Numbered from the stretch's first letter, positions 49,857 through 61,034 are shown. The stretch is DNA of 64,000 nucleotides from Gracilaria vermiculophylla (GCA_019155205.2 JAHNZQ020000308.1:2783998-2847997), one strand, 5' to 3'. Numbers and translations are program-made. The notes: generated by a model not told the origin, from the letters alone.

Positions 49857-52800
49857 TTATTCTAGACATCCTGGGTACGGTTTCCCCAAGCCAGACGATG
49901 ACCCCAATTCCGCAATTCTTCTTCGCTTTGCTTGAGGAGCGTTGAGAGCCTGTGTGAATTCGTTCTTCCGCTTCGGCAACTTATCGACGAGACACGGGCG
50001 TGGTGGGTTCAACTTCTTCATACAATGTGTGCATGCAAAAAGCCTTTCAGAGTAGAGGTACACTTCACACGGCTTGTGCATGTGATCCTTGCAAAGAGCC
50101 AAAGGGCACGTTCGGCACTTGAACAAACGTGAATCGTCCCTGTACGCACATTTTTGACATCGGTGACGTGGACAACTCCATTTCGGACGACCCGCTCGTC
50201 TTCGACGACCCCGTTCCGCAGGGCTACAGTCGCGATGCATTACGACACCGCAATTGTCACTGACACACCGTAAGACCGTTGGTTCTTCATCATCAGTTCT
50301 TCCGTCGCGTAAATCCTCTGAGCTAGTCATTTCGATAGGACGCTTACATCCAAAACACCACTCCACATCATCACTGCAGCTGTTAAAAACCCCCGTATCT
50401 CTAGTTGGGAATGCAAAAGATGACATGTGAGCGTCTGTTGAAGAAGGCCCAGCTCTGCAAGTGTGCTCATTCGCTTCTTCACAAAACTTAGAAAATCCAA
50501 CAGTTGAGACGCTTATTTCGTCATCAGCTGATGACAAAAGTCGCTTGCGCATGCTAGAGCATAAATGCAACATGGGCAGCTGCGGTTTCATCTTTGATGT
50601 ACCTTGACCCACTGCTCCGTTGGTTATTTTAGGTTTCAATAAATTCTCGATCTGACCTCCACTGCGTAGCAGCCTTTCATGAACGCTTTGGTCAACGCGA
50701 CACAGCAGGCATTTGTAGTCCCCAGTACAGGCGAATGCAAGTTCCGATGGGCCCATCACATTAGACAAGCAGAGAGAGCAAATTTCACGATCGCAATTGA
50801 CGCAGGAGTGAAAACGAAACGGATGCTTCTCGGGGTGCTTTCTCAAGGCGCAGATACTGCACGTATGGGGTAACTTCCCCACTAGAGTCCCATGAGCCAA
50901 GCGGGTATCTGTAATCTGTAAAACCCTTCCTGCCATATGGGAATTCCAGACTTTGAATAACTTCTCTGTCAATGTTCCGGAAACCATGAGAAAAGCCCGA
51001 TGCATGACTGCGCACACAGACAGTAAATCAAATTGAACAAGGCAGCATTCCTCTCCGGCACAACGATTCACACAGCCTTTGCAAAGATGATGCACACGCA
51101 CCCCGACGAGCGCTAGTAACTTGGAGACAATATCATAGGCAGACCGACAGTTTTCAAGCTTAAAGTTCGGAAAGACAGTGTCCCACACACGTTGAGATGG
51201 GGTTGCTCCTGTCAAAAGATCATCCAAAGACTGTGGAATGGCCTGATGAATAATCTCCACGATATCTTGCTTTCGTGGAAGCTTTATAGGTTGCATTCGC
51301 CATCTTAACCTGCTTTTCTGAATGGTTATCCCAAGCTTGCGAAGAACGACACGGAGTAAAGCCACGATTTGAAATGGCAGTTTGATAAACTTCGCACGTT
51401 GTTGCAGTTGCAGCGGCACTCGAGACGAAATGCAAGAATGCACGCCAGAAATGCCTCTGCTTTCACGCTCAGTGGGGGGAAAAGCTTGCACAATGTTCTC
51501 GACGACCATAACAAATAAAGTTGTACGCCGAAGAACAGCTTCTCTCGCATCCGAAATGGTTTCACAATACACAGGTACCACTGCTTTTGTTCGAGAATCA
51601 ACGAGCTTGTGACACGAAGAGCATAAAAAGAAGTTCCTTGCCGGAAATCGCGGATGAATCACAGCTGTTGACCTTGGCACTGAATCTGCACAAAGTGAAC
51701 ATCGCAAAAAGTGAGCTTTGCTCCCACGAGCACCTTGTAAACGATGCAAGGAGGCGTCACCGCTCTTAAGACAGCCCTCTCGACGAACTTTACGCAACTC
51801 CGTTTCAAATGCATTCGCGATACGACTCAAGTTGTCGCACGATTCGTGAATGGGCACCGGAATACATGCCGGGACTTCCGTCCAACGAGATTTTCGAAGT
51901 TGCAACTCCGCAGTCTTGCCGTTGGACTTTTCAATCTTTTGAACCAGAAGGGGTGTGAGCTTCTTCACTGATCCCTCGCTGTCTCCGATAGAAAGCCGCC
52001 TGGGCCCTACCTGTCCATCGGGCGACGGCCGTGGCTTCGCGAGAAGCCTGGACGGTTTCTTTAGCAGGTCGCCTGCAGGGCGGTTCTCTACCACCCGTCT
52101 CATTACTCCATCAGAACTCTGGCGCTTTCGAGTGTGTTTAGAAACCACCGCTCTTTTTGATGCCGTACGCTTCGGCACATGTGCCCTGCGCATTGCCTTG
52201 CTTTTAGGCTTCACAATACGAAGACGGAGAGGGATGCTCCCCTTCCCCGTGCTCATCCCTTTTCGAGCGAGGGCAGTTGTGCTTCGGCCAATTCTCAAGC
52301 CTCTACGCGATTTAAACTGCTGCTTTCCAGGAAAAGAGGTATGTCGGGACACAGATTTCGGTGGGTAGCAGTTATTTTCTGTTGGTTCCTTTCCTCTTTC
52401 CCTTACAGCAAGGGCGTCACTGGAATGATCACCACTGCTGGGTGGAGTAAGAGGAGCTTGAGTTTCGTCTGAGACGGGAGAGTATGCATTTGCTGGGGGC
52501 TTCACCCGCAGGTTGATAAATACCTTGCGCGGTTCATCTGCTTCGTGTCCTAATTCACACAACGCGTGAGCGCCAACATGTCTCGAATGCCTTGCTATGA
52601 TTCCTTTCTCTCTCTCTTGGATATCTTCATCACACGGCGACAAAGGAATGACACGTGCTTCTTTAGTCAAATTGCGATGTTCCAAGCTTCTCAACGGTGG
52701 TGATTCAGGCTGTTCCGATCGAATGAGTGATGCAGTACGGGTGACACCAGATTTGCGATGAACCGGACACGTTCGTTTGTCAAGTTCATCAATTCCAGAG

Positions 52801-54410
52801 GCATTGTGACAACGCCTTCTACGACTTCTGTCTGACCTCCCCTTACTTGATTCCAAAACAAGAGCTCCCGGACCAATTTCATTTGTAGGTGACACGGATT
52901 CCGCGGTAAAATTACCATGGCACGGTTCAGAAGTGTTCCCTTTTTTATTACTGCAAAATCGTGAGGTTTCCCTTACGTCATGAACTGTCTGTTGGACGGT
53001 GCTCTTCTTATGCATCACCGAATTTTCTGTCTCGTGTTGAACTGTCTGTAGGTGTGGATTGCACGTTCGTGTCCGTTTTCGACTTCTCTGTGAGCATTGC
53101 TTCACTACAACTTCAACTTCGTCACACGGATGAATGTTTGACCGTTGTGTAGGGGTCCTTGACGCAGTCCCAATGACTAGATTCGTCTTCGCTAGAGCGC
53201 ATTTTGGATGTGGAGGATTGGATGTGATCGATTGCCCCATGTTGCATGTAACATCACGATTTGTCGCATTCTGCTTTTGAAAATCAGGGACTGGTATTGA
53301 AGTAAGAATAGGTGCAGAATTTCCTCGACATGGTACTTGCTGAGTAAATGGATAACTTGGGACTTGAGCGTGTAGCGGTCTAGGCATGGAGGCCGGTACC
53401 CGAAAAACGGTTGAGACCGGGTTCATAGATAACACTTGTGTTCCTGTAGAAGTTGGATACATGTGTCCATCATGTGGAAGAGACATATCGACCTGGGCGT
53501 GTGTCTGTGCCCGCTGCGTAGTGGGTAGTACGGGCTTTGCGACTAGAGCTGTATTTCCAGTCCCACTGGAACAACTTCGCTTTTTTGGAGCAAGCGGCAT
53601 CTCAGCTGTCGTGCGAGGCAGGTGGTTGTATGGCCGTGAATTCGTGAATGAGGCGCCAGTGGCTGGATATGAATTATGCATATAGTGATGGTTTGGTATC
53701 ATCGTAAAGGAAGGCTGCGGATGAAACACTGAAGGATTCTGGATGAGTTGTTGCGTAGGTGTGGTATACAGTTGGGGCGCATGCCATGAGATATGCATTC
53801 TTTCGTTGTAAGCGATTTGTTGAGACAAGCCGGAAGACCAGCATGAGTGAGTTGGGTGGCTTTGCTCAGGAAGAGATGTTGATGTTCGTACGTGGCGAGA
53901 AGCATCAGGCTGAACGCTTTTCGCAACTTGGTCGAAGTCGTGCAGCGCTCGAGACTCAATGGGCGAAGATGAGGGATGAGGCGGAATGGTTGGGGCCATG
54001 ACTAGTCTACGATTCATCATTTGGGGGATAGGATGGTGACCAATGGATACAAGTGCAGGACGATCCATGTGATGCGCGGGTATCGACCGAGCCGGGAGAA
54101 TCTGGCGCTCGCCTTTGTTGAAATGCGGGGATACGTTGTGCTTGCTGTGAGCCATTGTTGTCGAAACAGGTGAGGAAGAGTTGTGTGAGAATGGGAGGTG
54201 TTGCGACGTGGAATGCAAGGCTGCACTTTGGGGAACATTAGGGGCACCACCGCTGGGAAGCATTGGTTGCGGGTCAGGGTGCACGACGTTGTGCTTAGAA
54301 TGCGAAACAGACGGATTTGCGAAAGGCGGGCAGTCTAGAGTGTGAGTTTGCACGAATGAGCGTGCTGAAGATTTGCGCGTTTGAGACTCGCCATACGCGG
54401 AATGCTCCAT
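49857..54410 (-). CDS. Large multi-zinc-finger (PHD/ADD/NSD-like) chromatin protein
   Basis: From the first ATG (54410) the product has 1,517 residues without introns. Residues 1-860 are disordered, rich in Ser, Pro, His and basic patches. Cysteine clusters follow. One near 903 reads LRCSLCADSVPRS with FFLCSSCHKLV, one near 1108 LCKGCVNRCAGEECC. Next comes an ADD/PHD-like unit at about 1182-1250 (HTCSICALRKHPEK, CVNCDREICSLCL). A C-terminal unit at about 1346-1470 has EWCFGCKRPIE, MHRDCSPAERG, KWSCPRHRCQKCAYRDD and FKCRTCPLALCKDH. The last pattern matches the PHD-C5HCH pair of NSD methyltransferases and plant EDM2. There is no SET domain, so a reader or scaffold role in chromatin is more likely than catalysis. 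It ends in a basic LPKRKNEF and KRRR segment, a likely nuclear signal. Divergent from the RUS gene. Confidence 0.7.
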   Translation of the reverse strand: MEHSAYGESQTRKSSARSFVQTHTLDCPPFANPSVSHSKHNVVHPDPQPMLPSGGAPNVPQSAALHSTSQHLPFSHNSSSPVSTTMAHSKHNVSPHFNKGERQILPARSIPAHHMDRPALVSIGHHPIPQMMNRRLVMAPTIPPHPSSSPIESRALHDFDQVAKSVQPDASRHVRTSTSLPEQSHPTHSCWSSGLSQQIAYNERMHISWHAPQLYTTPTQQLIQNPSVFHPQPSFTMIPNHHYMHNSYPATGASFTNSRPYNHLPRTTAEMPLAPKKRSCSSGTGNTALVAKPVLPTTQRAQTHAQVDMSLPHDGHMYPTSTGTQVLSMNPVSTVFRVPASMPRPLHAQVPSYPFTQQVPCRGNSAPILTSIPVPDFQKQNATNRDVTCNMGQSITSNPPHPKCALAKTNLVIGTASRTPTQRSNIHPCDEVEVVVKQCSQRSRKRTRTCNPHLQTVQHETENSVMHKKSTVQQTVHDVRETSRFCSNKKGNTSEPCHGNFTAESVSPTNEIGPGALVLESSKGRSDRSRRRRCHNASGIDELDKRTCPVHRKSGVTRTASLIRSEQPESPPLRSLEHRNLTKEARVIPLSPCDEDIQEREKGIIARHSRHVGAHALCELGHEADEPRKVFINLRVKPPANAYSPVSDETQAPLTPPSSGDHSSDALAVRERGKEPTENNCYPPKSVSRHTSFPGKQQFKSRRGLRIGRSTTALARKGMSTGKGSIPLRLRIVKPKSKAMRRAHVPKRTASKRAVVSKHTRKRQSSDGVMRRVVENRPAGDLLKKPSRLLAKPRPSPDGQVGPRRLSIGDSEGSVKKLTPLLVQKIEKSNGKTAELQLRKSRWTEVPACIPVPIHESCDNLSRIANAFETELRKVRREGCLKSGDASLHRLQGARGSKAHFLRCSLCADSVPRSTAVIHPRFPARNFFLCSSCHKLVDSRTKAVVPVYCETISDAREAVLRRTTLFVMVVENIVQAFPPTERESRGISGVHSCISSRVPLQLQQRAKFIKLPFQIVALLRVVLRKLGITIQKSRLRWRMQPIKLPRKQDIVEIIHQAIPQSLDDLLTGATPSQRVWDTVFPNFKLENCRSAYDIVSKLLALVGVRVHHLCKGCVNRCAGEECCLVQFDLLSVCAVMHRAFLMVSGTLTEKLFKVWNSHMAGRVLQITDTRLAHGTLVGKLPHTCSICALRKHPEKHPFRFHSCVNCDREICSLCLSNVMGPSELAFACTGDYKCLLCRVDQSVHERLLRSGGQIENLLKPKITNGAVGQGTSKMKPQLPMLHLCSSMRKRLLSSADDEISVSTVGFSKFCEEANEHTCRAGPSSTDAHMSSFAFPTRDTGVFNSCSDDVEWCFGCKRPIEMTSSEDLRDGRTDDEEPTVLRCVSDNCGVVMHRDCSPAERGRRRRAGRPKWSCPRHRCQKCAYRDDSRLFKCRTCPLALCKDHMHKPCEVYLYSERLFACTHCMKKLNPPRPCLVDKLPKRKNEFTQALNAPQAKRRRIAELGSSSGLGKPYPGCLE

Positions 54411-54927
54411 ACCGACGGTAGAGCGTAAGCTTGGCTCAAAAGCACTGGGGCGCCCCGTCACCCTTGGGTACGCACAATACTGCCGTGGGGCATGAACCGG
54501 AACAAGCAGGGGAGGGCCACACAGAGTCGCCGACGACTGAGGTGGCTGTGGCGCTCATGACATCCATGGTCAGGGCTCAGGGAGGGTTAGCAGCACAATA
54601 ATTGCGCGCGCTTTTTGACGAACACGGCACGTGTTTTGACCGCTGTGGCTCGTAATGTTGCGCTCGCACCAATCAGTCGCCGAGCCGGAAGCGCGCCGAG
54701 CCGCCCCCAATGATCACTTCGCGCCGAAAACCTCAAACCTCACCGCTATCGCTGTGGGTGTGAGGCGCCGTACAATGCGCGTGCTGCCATCGCTGACACG
54801 ATGGAGCCCTGTGCTCCCTCGTGACATCACTGGCTTCCCCGCTCGAGGTTGTGTACCTTCGAAGGTACTCTCGCCCTGCACACACGGACGAGTTCTGTCG
54901 CGGACGCCGGTATGATATCATCCTGCC
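54411..54927. other. Divergent promoter, chromatin protein and RUS gene
   Basis: A 517-bp head-to-head spacer with AATAATTGCGCGCGC around 54597 and no clear TATA box. No gene seen. Confidence 0.6.
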
Positions 54928-56379
54928 ATGAACTGCGCGTTCGTTTCTCTTCTGTCTCCTCTTCCGTCTCGCTCCAGATGTCATCCCATCTCCTCCACGC
55001 GTCAGAGGCGAACAAGCGTGGTCTTCGCTTCGGCAGACCCCGTCAGGTCGCCGCCAATACCTTCGCCGCCGAAAGAAATTCCGCCCCGCCTACCGGTTTT
55101 GATAGAGCGCACTAAAGAAAGCGTGTATGAACTGGACCTGAATACATTAGTTGTGCAACCCGCCCAGGAGAAACAGCCGTCTAATCCCAGTCCTCCCCCG
55201 CAACAAATAGGCTCCATTCGCTCGCTTTTCTACACATTGCTGCCGACTGGGTATCCAGATACTGTTCAACCTGGTTATCTCCACTGGGCTATGTGGCATA
55301 TTGGCCGGCACGTATTTCGACAATCCTATTACGTTCTTGGCACCACCTCTCTTTTGTCGAGCTTAGGGCTTTCGACAAGTACCTCTTTGGCATTTGGGGC
55401 TACTTTGAAATGGGTGCTGAAGGATGGGCTGGGCATGGGCACCAAACTACTTCTGTCTACATCCCTGGCAAGACTCGTGGACGCCGATCCTAAGCGCTTT
55501 CGCATGTTGGGCGATACAATGATGGCGTGCGCCGCTCTTATAGAAGTGCTTTCAGTTTTGAATCCGCAATACTTTCTCGCGTTTGGAGCCATTGCAGGCC
55601 TCCTGCGAGAGGCTGCGGGCGCAATGAGCGGGCCGGCTTATCGAGTTTTTCTCGACTCTTTTGCTGGGAGAAATAATATTGGGGATGTTTCGAGTAGAGG
55701 GGAAGCCCAAGTCGTTATCGGCAACTTGTTAGGTTTAGGACTGGGTGTACTCATCAGGCAGAGACTGGACGCCCTGCAAGGAGGAGTGCGACTTGTTGCA
55801 ACTTTGGCTGCCTTCACACCTCTTGCGGCGTCGCATCTATTTTGTACAAGAAATGCTGTGCGCACGGTGCGATTGAGAACACTTAATTGGCAGAGAGTTA
55901 ATCTTATTCTCGATGAATATTTAAGTAATGCATATGTCCCTGATGTGGAGAGCATCAATCGTTCTGAACGTTTGCTCCTGGTAGGAAATGCACGAAGACT
56001 GCGAAATCGGATCATTTGCGGTGCTAGCCTAAAGGATTTCGAGAATGTCGCATACCAGGTCGCAAGTTTGGTGAAGGAAATGGAGCAAGAACATGTTATC
56101 GTCGTTTTCAACGGAGCCAAAGTCGGTGTGATACTGGAGAATAATGCAAAAGTTGAAGACATGATTTTTGGCCTGTTATGGGCAAGAAAACTTCTCTCAA
56201 TTGTGGATGCGGAATGTGAACCGGGAAACCATTCCGATTTTGTACATCAAAGCCTTATCTGGGCAAGCAAGAACCTTCATTCAATGTTGGAGGGCTTACG
56301 AGAACAAGGGTGGTCAACGGAGAAACTGCTGATCCCTTTAGGAGGATCCAGGTACACAATGAGCGAAAAGAATGAATGA
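54928..56379 (+). CDS. RUS family protein (DUF647, root UV-B sensitive)
   Basis: The 483-residue product matches the RUS/DUF647 core: LLPTGYPDTVQPGYLHWAMW, LSTSTSLAFGATLKWVLKDG, MLGDTMMACAALIEVLSVL, FLAFGAIAGLLREAAGAMSG and DVSSRGEAQVVIGNLLGLGLGVL correspond in order to plant RUS proteins. In plants RUS1/RUS2 act in UV-B sensing, auxin distribution and vitamin B6 balance; other members are plastid or mitochondrial, and the biochemical activity is not settled. The N-terminus MNCAFVSLLSPLPSRSRCHP is Ser/Arg-rich without acids and looks like an organelle presequence, most likely plastid. The conserved core starts near residue 95. The ATG at 54928 follows CTGCC. Intronless. Confidence 0.9.
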   Translation: MNCAFVSLLSPLPSRSRCHPISSTRQRRTSVVFASADPVRSPPIPSPPKEIPPRLPVLIERTKESVYELDLNTLVVQPAQEKQPSNPSPPPQQIGSIRSLFYTLLPTGYPDTVQPGYLHWAMWHIGRHVFRQSYYVLGTTSLLSSLGLSTSTSLAFGATLKWVLKDGLGMGTKLLLSTSLARLVDADPKRFRMLGDTMMACAALIEVLSVLNPQYFLAFGAIAGLLREAAGAMSGPAYRVFLDSFAGRNNIGDVSSRGEAQVVIGNLLGLGLGVLIRQRLDALQGGVRLVATLAAFTPLAASHLFCTRNAVRTVRLRTLNWQRVNLILDEYLSNAYVPDVESINRSERLLLVGNARRLRNRIICGASLKDFENVAYQVASLVKEMEQEHVIVVFNGAKVGVILENNAKVEDMIFGLLWARKLLSIVDAECEPGNHSDFVHQSLIWASKNLHSMLEGLREQGWSTEKLLIPLGGSRYTMSEKNE

Positions 56380-57571
56380 AATCATCTTATCCGCTCTGCT
56401 GCGGTAGATGCTCTGTACAGATCCTTGTTGTGCGAAATGGTGTTGGTGGGCATGGTGAAATTAAGGAGGCAAGTACATACCAGCAACAAATAGCCAATCT
56501 CCTACGTATAGCTTTGAATTCGTAGTCATAAAAGACTTACCCGTTCAAAAGGATAGCATGGAGTTGGATTTTTGGTGGATTCTGTGGTGGACGTCATAAT
56601 TGCATACCAATGCTCTTCAGCGGTGTGGCAACTTTGGGCACCGTCTGGTAGCGGGCCTTCTTAGCCTGAAAAGCTCCCTTGTCAGCAAATGCTTCCACTC
56701 TTGCCGAGACATTGTACACAGTGCGTACGTTGCAGCAATTACTATTGGGAGCACTTGATATATCACTCTGCTGCTATAACTTGCTCGAATGCCAGTATGC
56801 GCGCAATGAGCTTTTGTAAAAGAACATCTCTACAAGTCTGGTGAGCTAACCCCTGATCCCAAATTTTGACCTTTGTTGGAATCCCGTTTGTCCGTTCATT
56901 TCGATCCGACGCCGCCCAGGTCTGTTAGAAAGGCGCCCACGATGAGAAGGAAAACAACATTGGACATTGTAGAGTTGCCACTTCGTGTTCTGGCCTCATG
57001 AGCGTAGAGAAATGCAGTGAGCAAGAACTGAAAAGCCTGCAGCGCAGCGCCCATTTAAAATTTTGGGTTGCTTCAAAGAGTTCTAATCTGCAAAAGAAGT
57101 GGGTGTCAAGAGATGGAATTGCATTCAAGAAGGGCGTGTGTTTTCAAAGAGAGGTACATCGGTTCGCAATGAAGTACAAGCTGTCGGCCGCGTTCGGCGC
57201 GCGGCATCTATCATGGGCATTGCAATGATTCAAATGCCTCAAGCATGGCAAATGAGAGCACTCTGAACATTCTTGTGCCAGTTGCTAGCGAGCGCCACCC
57301 CTTGTTAGTTTCCCTTGTTAGCGTTACCAACGAAAAGTTGACGTCTGTGTGATCTCGTTTATTTTATTTGGCACTCACTGAGCTCCATTTGCCGTAAATC
57401 TCGGTGAAGCGTTGACCAGTTGAACACTTGTGCGTAAGGTAAAGTAAGTGTTGTGAAGTACGCGTTTCTCCCTTTAACTGGAAACGAGAGGGAGACTGGC
57501 AGCAAGATTGTCCGTCGAAACATCTGCAGAAAAGCTGACTGTGGCACTCAATCGAGGCTAATAACCAACCA
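56380..57571. other. Intergenic region, no gene seen
   Basis: About 1.2 kb between two plus-strand genes. A 76-codon frame at 56998-57228 is not recognisable. No repeat or RNA gene noticed. Confidence 0.5.
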
Positions 57572-58485
57572 ATGGCGTTTGCTTCGTACACGCCATTGAT
57601 AAGACCAATACATGTGGAGCCAACATGTTCAACGAACAGCAGGATGTACCTCCAGTTTGCAGCTCCCATTAGGGCGTCAATTGCCACCAGGGGTCCTCAA
57701 ACTCCTTCTCCTGATTACAGCGCGGTTGATTCAAATATTCTGAACAAGATGCTCACCAACATTTTTCTTTCCAAACTTGAAATGGAGCTTGGTCGTGCTT
57801 CGGTTGAACGGGGATATGCTGGTGTGGTTTATATTGTAAAACAACTTGCAGCTCGGCACCGAACAGACCCAACTGGACTACAGGATGCTTCTCAAAGAGT
57901 TTTATTGTCTTTGTTTCCACCATGGCTACCTTCGGCCTTTTCAAAAATGTTCTCAAAGCCAGTTCCTAACTTCGCAGCGTGGATAAACGCTGTGGTAACA
58001 GTTGCAGTTACCCAATGGCTCATGGGACCCTCTGCACTAGCTGATGACGGTGTTTCCGTGGAAATCGAGCGTTGTCGATACTTGGAAGGTATGTTTGTCC
58101 GTCAGCTCTGAATTGACTCAAATATATCATTTTGTGTTACGTTTGAGAATCATTCAGTTATAAGAAATAATTAATCACACTGATTCTAACACATGAAGTT
58201 GATATATATATCGTGCCTTCGAAATCATCATCAGAGACAGGATGTATCGGAATCTGTGTGAATTCGTGCAAAAAGGCCACAGAAACTTTCTTCCAAAAGA
58301 ATATGGGACTAAATTTGTCTATTGAACCAAAGCTAGAAGACTTTAGTTGCAAGTTCCATTTTGGAAAGCCCCCCCTCAGCGAAGATGAAGATGAAATTAT
58401 GCGAGAGCCTTGTTTCACTAGTTGCCCAATGAGCTCCCGCACTGTAGCACACCCTTGCCACAACATAAATGGTTCGGACAAATAG
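57572..58485 (+). CDS. D27-like carotenoid isomerase (DUF4033), one intron
   Basis: Two exons, 57572-58088 and 58235-58485, joined over a 146-nt intron with donor GTATGT and acceptor TCATCAG, give 255 residues. The splice creates RCRYLEETGCIGICVNSCK, the exact DWARF27 motif (CRYLEESGCVGTCVNACK). Before it lie LFPPWLPSAFSKMF and NAVVTVAVTQWLMGPS; after it come ATETFFQKNMGLNLSIEP, FSCKFHFGKPPL and EPCFTSCP, all in D27 order. D27 is an iron-containing all-trans/9-cis beta-carotene isomerase and starts strigolactone synthesis in land plants; algal D27-like proteins presumably isomerise carotenoids for other uses. MAFASYTPLIRPIHVEPT at the N-terminus fits plastid targeting. Without splicing the frame would stop at 58111. 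Confidence 0.93.
58089..58234 (+). other. Intron of the D27-like gene
   Basis: 146 nt, AT-rich compared with the exons, starts GTATGT and ends ATCATCAG. Phase 1; splicing restores the conserved Glu-Glu-Thr-Gly-Cys sequence. Confidence 0.92.
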
Positions 58486-60161
58486 TCTCATGGATTGGAA
58501 AGTGTCAGCCTTGGTTGATTTCTCAGAATCATTTTCAAGATCTGGTCACAGTCTTGAGTGGGACTCGGGTTAAATTCCCGTGGAATTTGTGCTGCTACCG
58601 AATGAACAGTCTGGAATCTTAACGACGATTCTTGTCCAGTGGGACTCCTACACTCTTGCTTTGGTTCCATGCCCAATGCTCCATAGGTTCTCTTGTTCCT
58701 GCACCGAGTGTTTCGCCATAAATTCAGCGAAAGCAGTGAGACACGGAGACTTTTGATGAGGTCTCGTTGAGAGGTGAAAACCCAATGGTCCTTTTCAAAG
58801 TGAGAACCCATTCCGAAGTGTTCTCCAGATACAAGAAAGTCAATATAATGAATGAAGGTGGTGGTACACTTTTCCTCTGAGTGCTGCACTGCCTTCCATA
58901 CCACTTGGAGACTTCTACGCGTACTTCTGCGACGCGTTGTGTTCAAATGAGTATGCGATAGTGTTGCATTTATCATATCGTTTGGAGCTGCTATCATTGT
59001 GCTTCGAAATCTCTAGTTCTTGCTGTGTCAAGAAAGCAGCGGAATAAAATTCGCCAGAAGGTCTGACCGTGTATGTCAACCTTCCAAAGGTCAAGTTAGA
59101 TCAATACAACTGGCATTATGAGCACTAGACCAGGTCCACCAGTTTTCCGATGACTATTTTCACTTGTCGGCCCAAAACTTGATATGCTGGCGACTTCGTA
59201 CTTTCTCCATGACGTCCAAAAATTGTCGTCCTGGATGATTGCCAGACTTCACGAAAAGGTATTCTCTCAGTGCAAGTGAGCTCCAATCTTCACAATCTTT
59301 ATAAGGACATCTCTGATTTCCTCATACCATCAGTTCGATGCACTTACTCTCTATAACATTGCCATCGCTTGGAGTTCGAGCAGAGCGGATGAATAGATCA
59401 TCCAGCTTTCGGGCTGTCCATCCCAAGCGTAACGCTCAGCGCCCTCGATCACCTTGCACTATATTGACTTATGACCGAAAGTCGGTGACTTTGGGCACAC
59501 GTCCTTCAGTCTCTTACAATTAGAAACAGTGTTTGTACAAGAAATCAAGACAGACGGATAGGCGTAGCAGAGTAAATGTGCTCGTTGAAAATAATCCTGT
59601 CCCTCCAAGACTAAGTTCTGATACGCGAATAAGCTCATTGACGATGTGCAAAATAGTGAAGCATTTCTTGATTCCTGTCGAAAAAAGAGGTAGAGTCCTT
59701 GTAATGCTGCGGTCCTAGTCATAGATGTAGTCAAAACACAAACCCTCGCTGTGTTTGATCAGTACAGACTTTGGCGTGGCTCTATCTTCAATGACAGCCT
59801 TTTATGGTGGCTGCAAATCATATTTCAAGTGTGAGACAACTTATCTGGCCGTCGCACTCGTGAGCGTTGTTAAATCCCTCCCTATCCAGACAGCCTGTAT
59901 GAATCCTATCCACTTCGAGTTGATCAACGACTTATTGGAATAGCGCTTTCCTTTCGCTATCCGGTTGCCCTTCGTATATGTTGAATACAAATGAGGATCA
60001 CTGCCTCAATATGATAGTTAATTTTTGTGTACACAGCCCAACATAGACGCTTAGATATATTCTCCAACAAAGGTGTGCTAGAAATTTTCATATTCTATTC
60101 CTCGACGCGAAAGATCTTCGATCCGTTATATAATCAAAATCCTGTTTGCGATGCACGAGTC
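58486..60161. other. Gene-free, AT-richer stretch
   Basis: About 1.7 kb. The longest frame (58488-58997, minus) overlaps the antisense side of the D27 3' region and has no recognisable content. No repeats noticed. Confidence 0.5.
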
Positions 60162-61034
60162 TTATTTGATCTCGGGTTCCACCTTAACATTATTGGGTGG
60201 CACTACTTCCTCTTCATTTTTGATGGGAATGTCTTCGCCCTTCGACTCGATCACATTATCGGACTTAGTCATGTCCAGTACGTCTTCATCCATCCATCCG
60301 CTTTCAATAAATTTAGCATATCTTCGAAGCCTGGTAACTTTACTCTCAATGTGCATTGCTGGGGGTTCAATTCGCATCACATCACGCTCTGCCTTTCTCA
60401 ATTCGGCCATTGCCTTCCTTTGTCTCTCTTCGGCTCTCCAGTAATCCTTTCTAAGGCCTTGGAGAACTTGGATCTCGGTAGGAACACTCTTAGAATCTAA
60501 ATCCAACATTACCTGACGAAGTTCCGGTATATCATCACCACTATCTTCCGTCCCCGAGTCTTCGACGGTGGCTTTGATAGAGTTGATTCGATGTTCGCAC
60601 CACTTCTCGACGGTAGAAAGCGGCGCTGTAGACGGTGGTTGAGGCTTGTAGGTGCCTTTGAGCCACGATGGTGTATTTGGAGATGGACTTATAGAAATGG
60701 GTGCGGCTTTGGCTGGCTTCGAAATAGATGGAACAGATTTCAATCGTGGACTTCCGTTTCTAGGCAAAGCACGGTAGGTTCGTTGCGAAGTACGGGGAGA
60801 CGATACGGAGCGGGGCGTCCATCCAATGGAAGCGGAATAACCCTGACTCGATGATCGATAGTAGCGAGGCGTATGAGGAGCAGGTCGACCCGCGGGTCGT
60901 GTACCATGTAATGGTAACTGTGAGGAAGAGGCTTGAGGAAGTTGTAGTGATAATACGTGAGGGGGTTGGTGAGAGTTTTGCGGAGACTGTGGGGTTTTCT
61001 GACGGTTGGAAGTTGGTGGTGGGCCGCCACTCAT
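60162..61034 (-). CDS. Hypothetical protein, disordered with a C-terminal charged helix
   Basis: The 290-residue frame starts at an ATG (MSGGPPPTSNRQ). The first 140 residues are Ser/Pro/Arg-rich and disordered. Residues 145-175 hold STVEKWCEHRINSIKATVE and an acidic EDSGTEDSGDDIPEL stretch. Residues 190-245 form a charged, probably coiled helix (QGLRKDYWRAEERQRKAMAE, LRKAERDVMRIE). It ends acidic/basic (KNEEEVVPPNNVKVEPEIK). Codon use and the unbroken length in AT-rich surroundings support a real gene. I do not recognise the family; a nuclear regulatory role is possible but not shown. Confidence 0.55.
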   Translation of the reverse strand: MSGGPPPTSNRQKTPQSPQNSHQPPHVLSLQLPQASSSQLPLHGTRPAGRPAPHTPRYYRSSSQGYSASIGWTPRSVSSPRTSQRTYRALPRNGSPRLKSVPSISKPAKAAPISISPSPNTPSWLKGTYKPQPPSTAPLSTVEKWCEHRINSIKATVEDSGTEDSGDDIPELRQVMLDLDSKSVPTEIQVLQGLRKDYWRAEERQRKAMAELRKAERDVMRIEPPAMHIESKVTRLRRYAKFIESGWMDEDVLDMTKSDNVIESKGEDIPIKNEEEVVPPNNVKVEPEIK

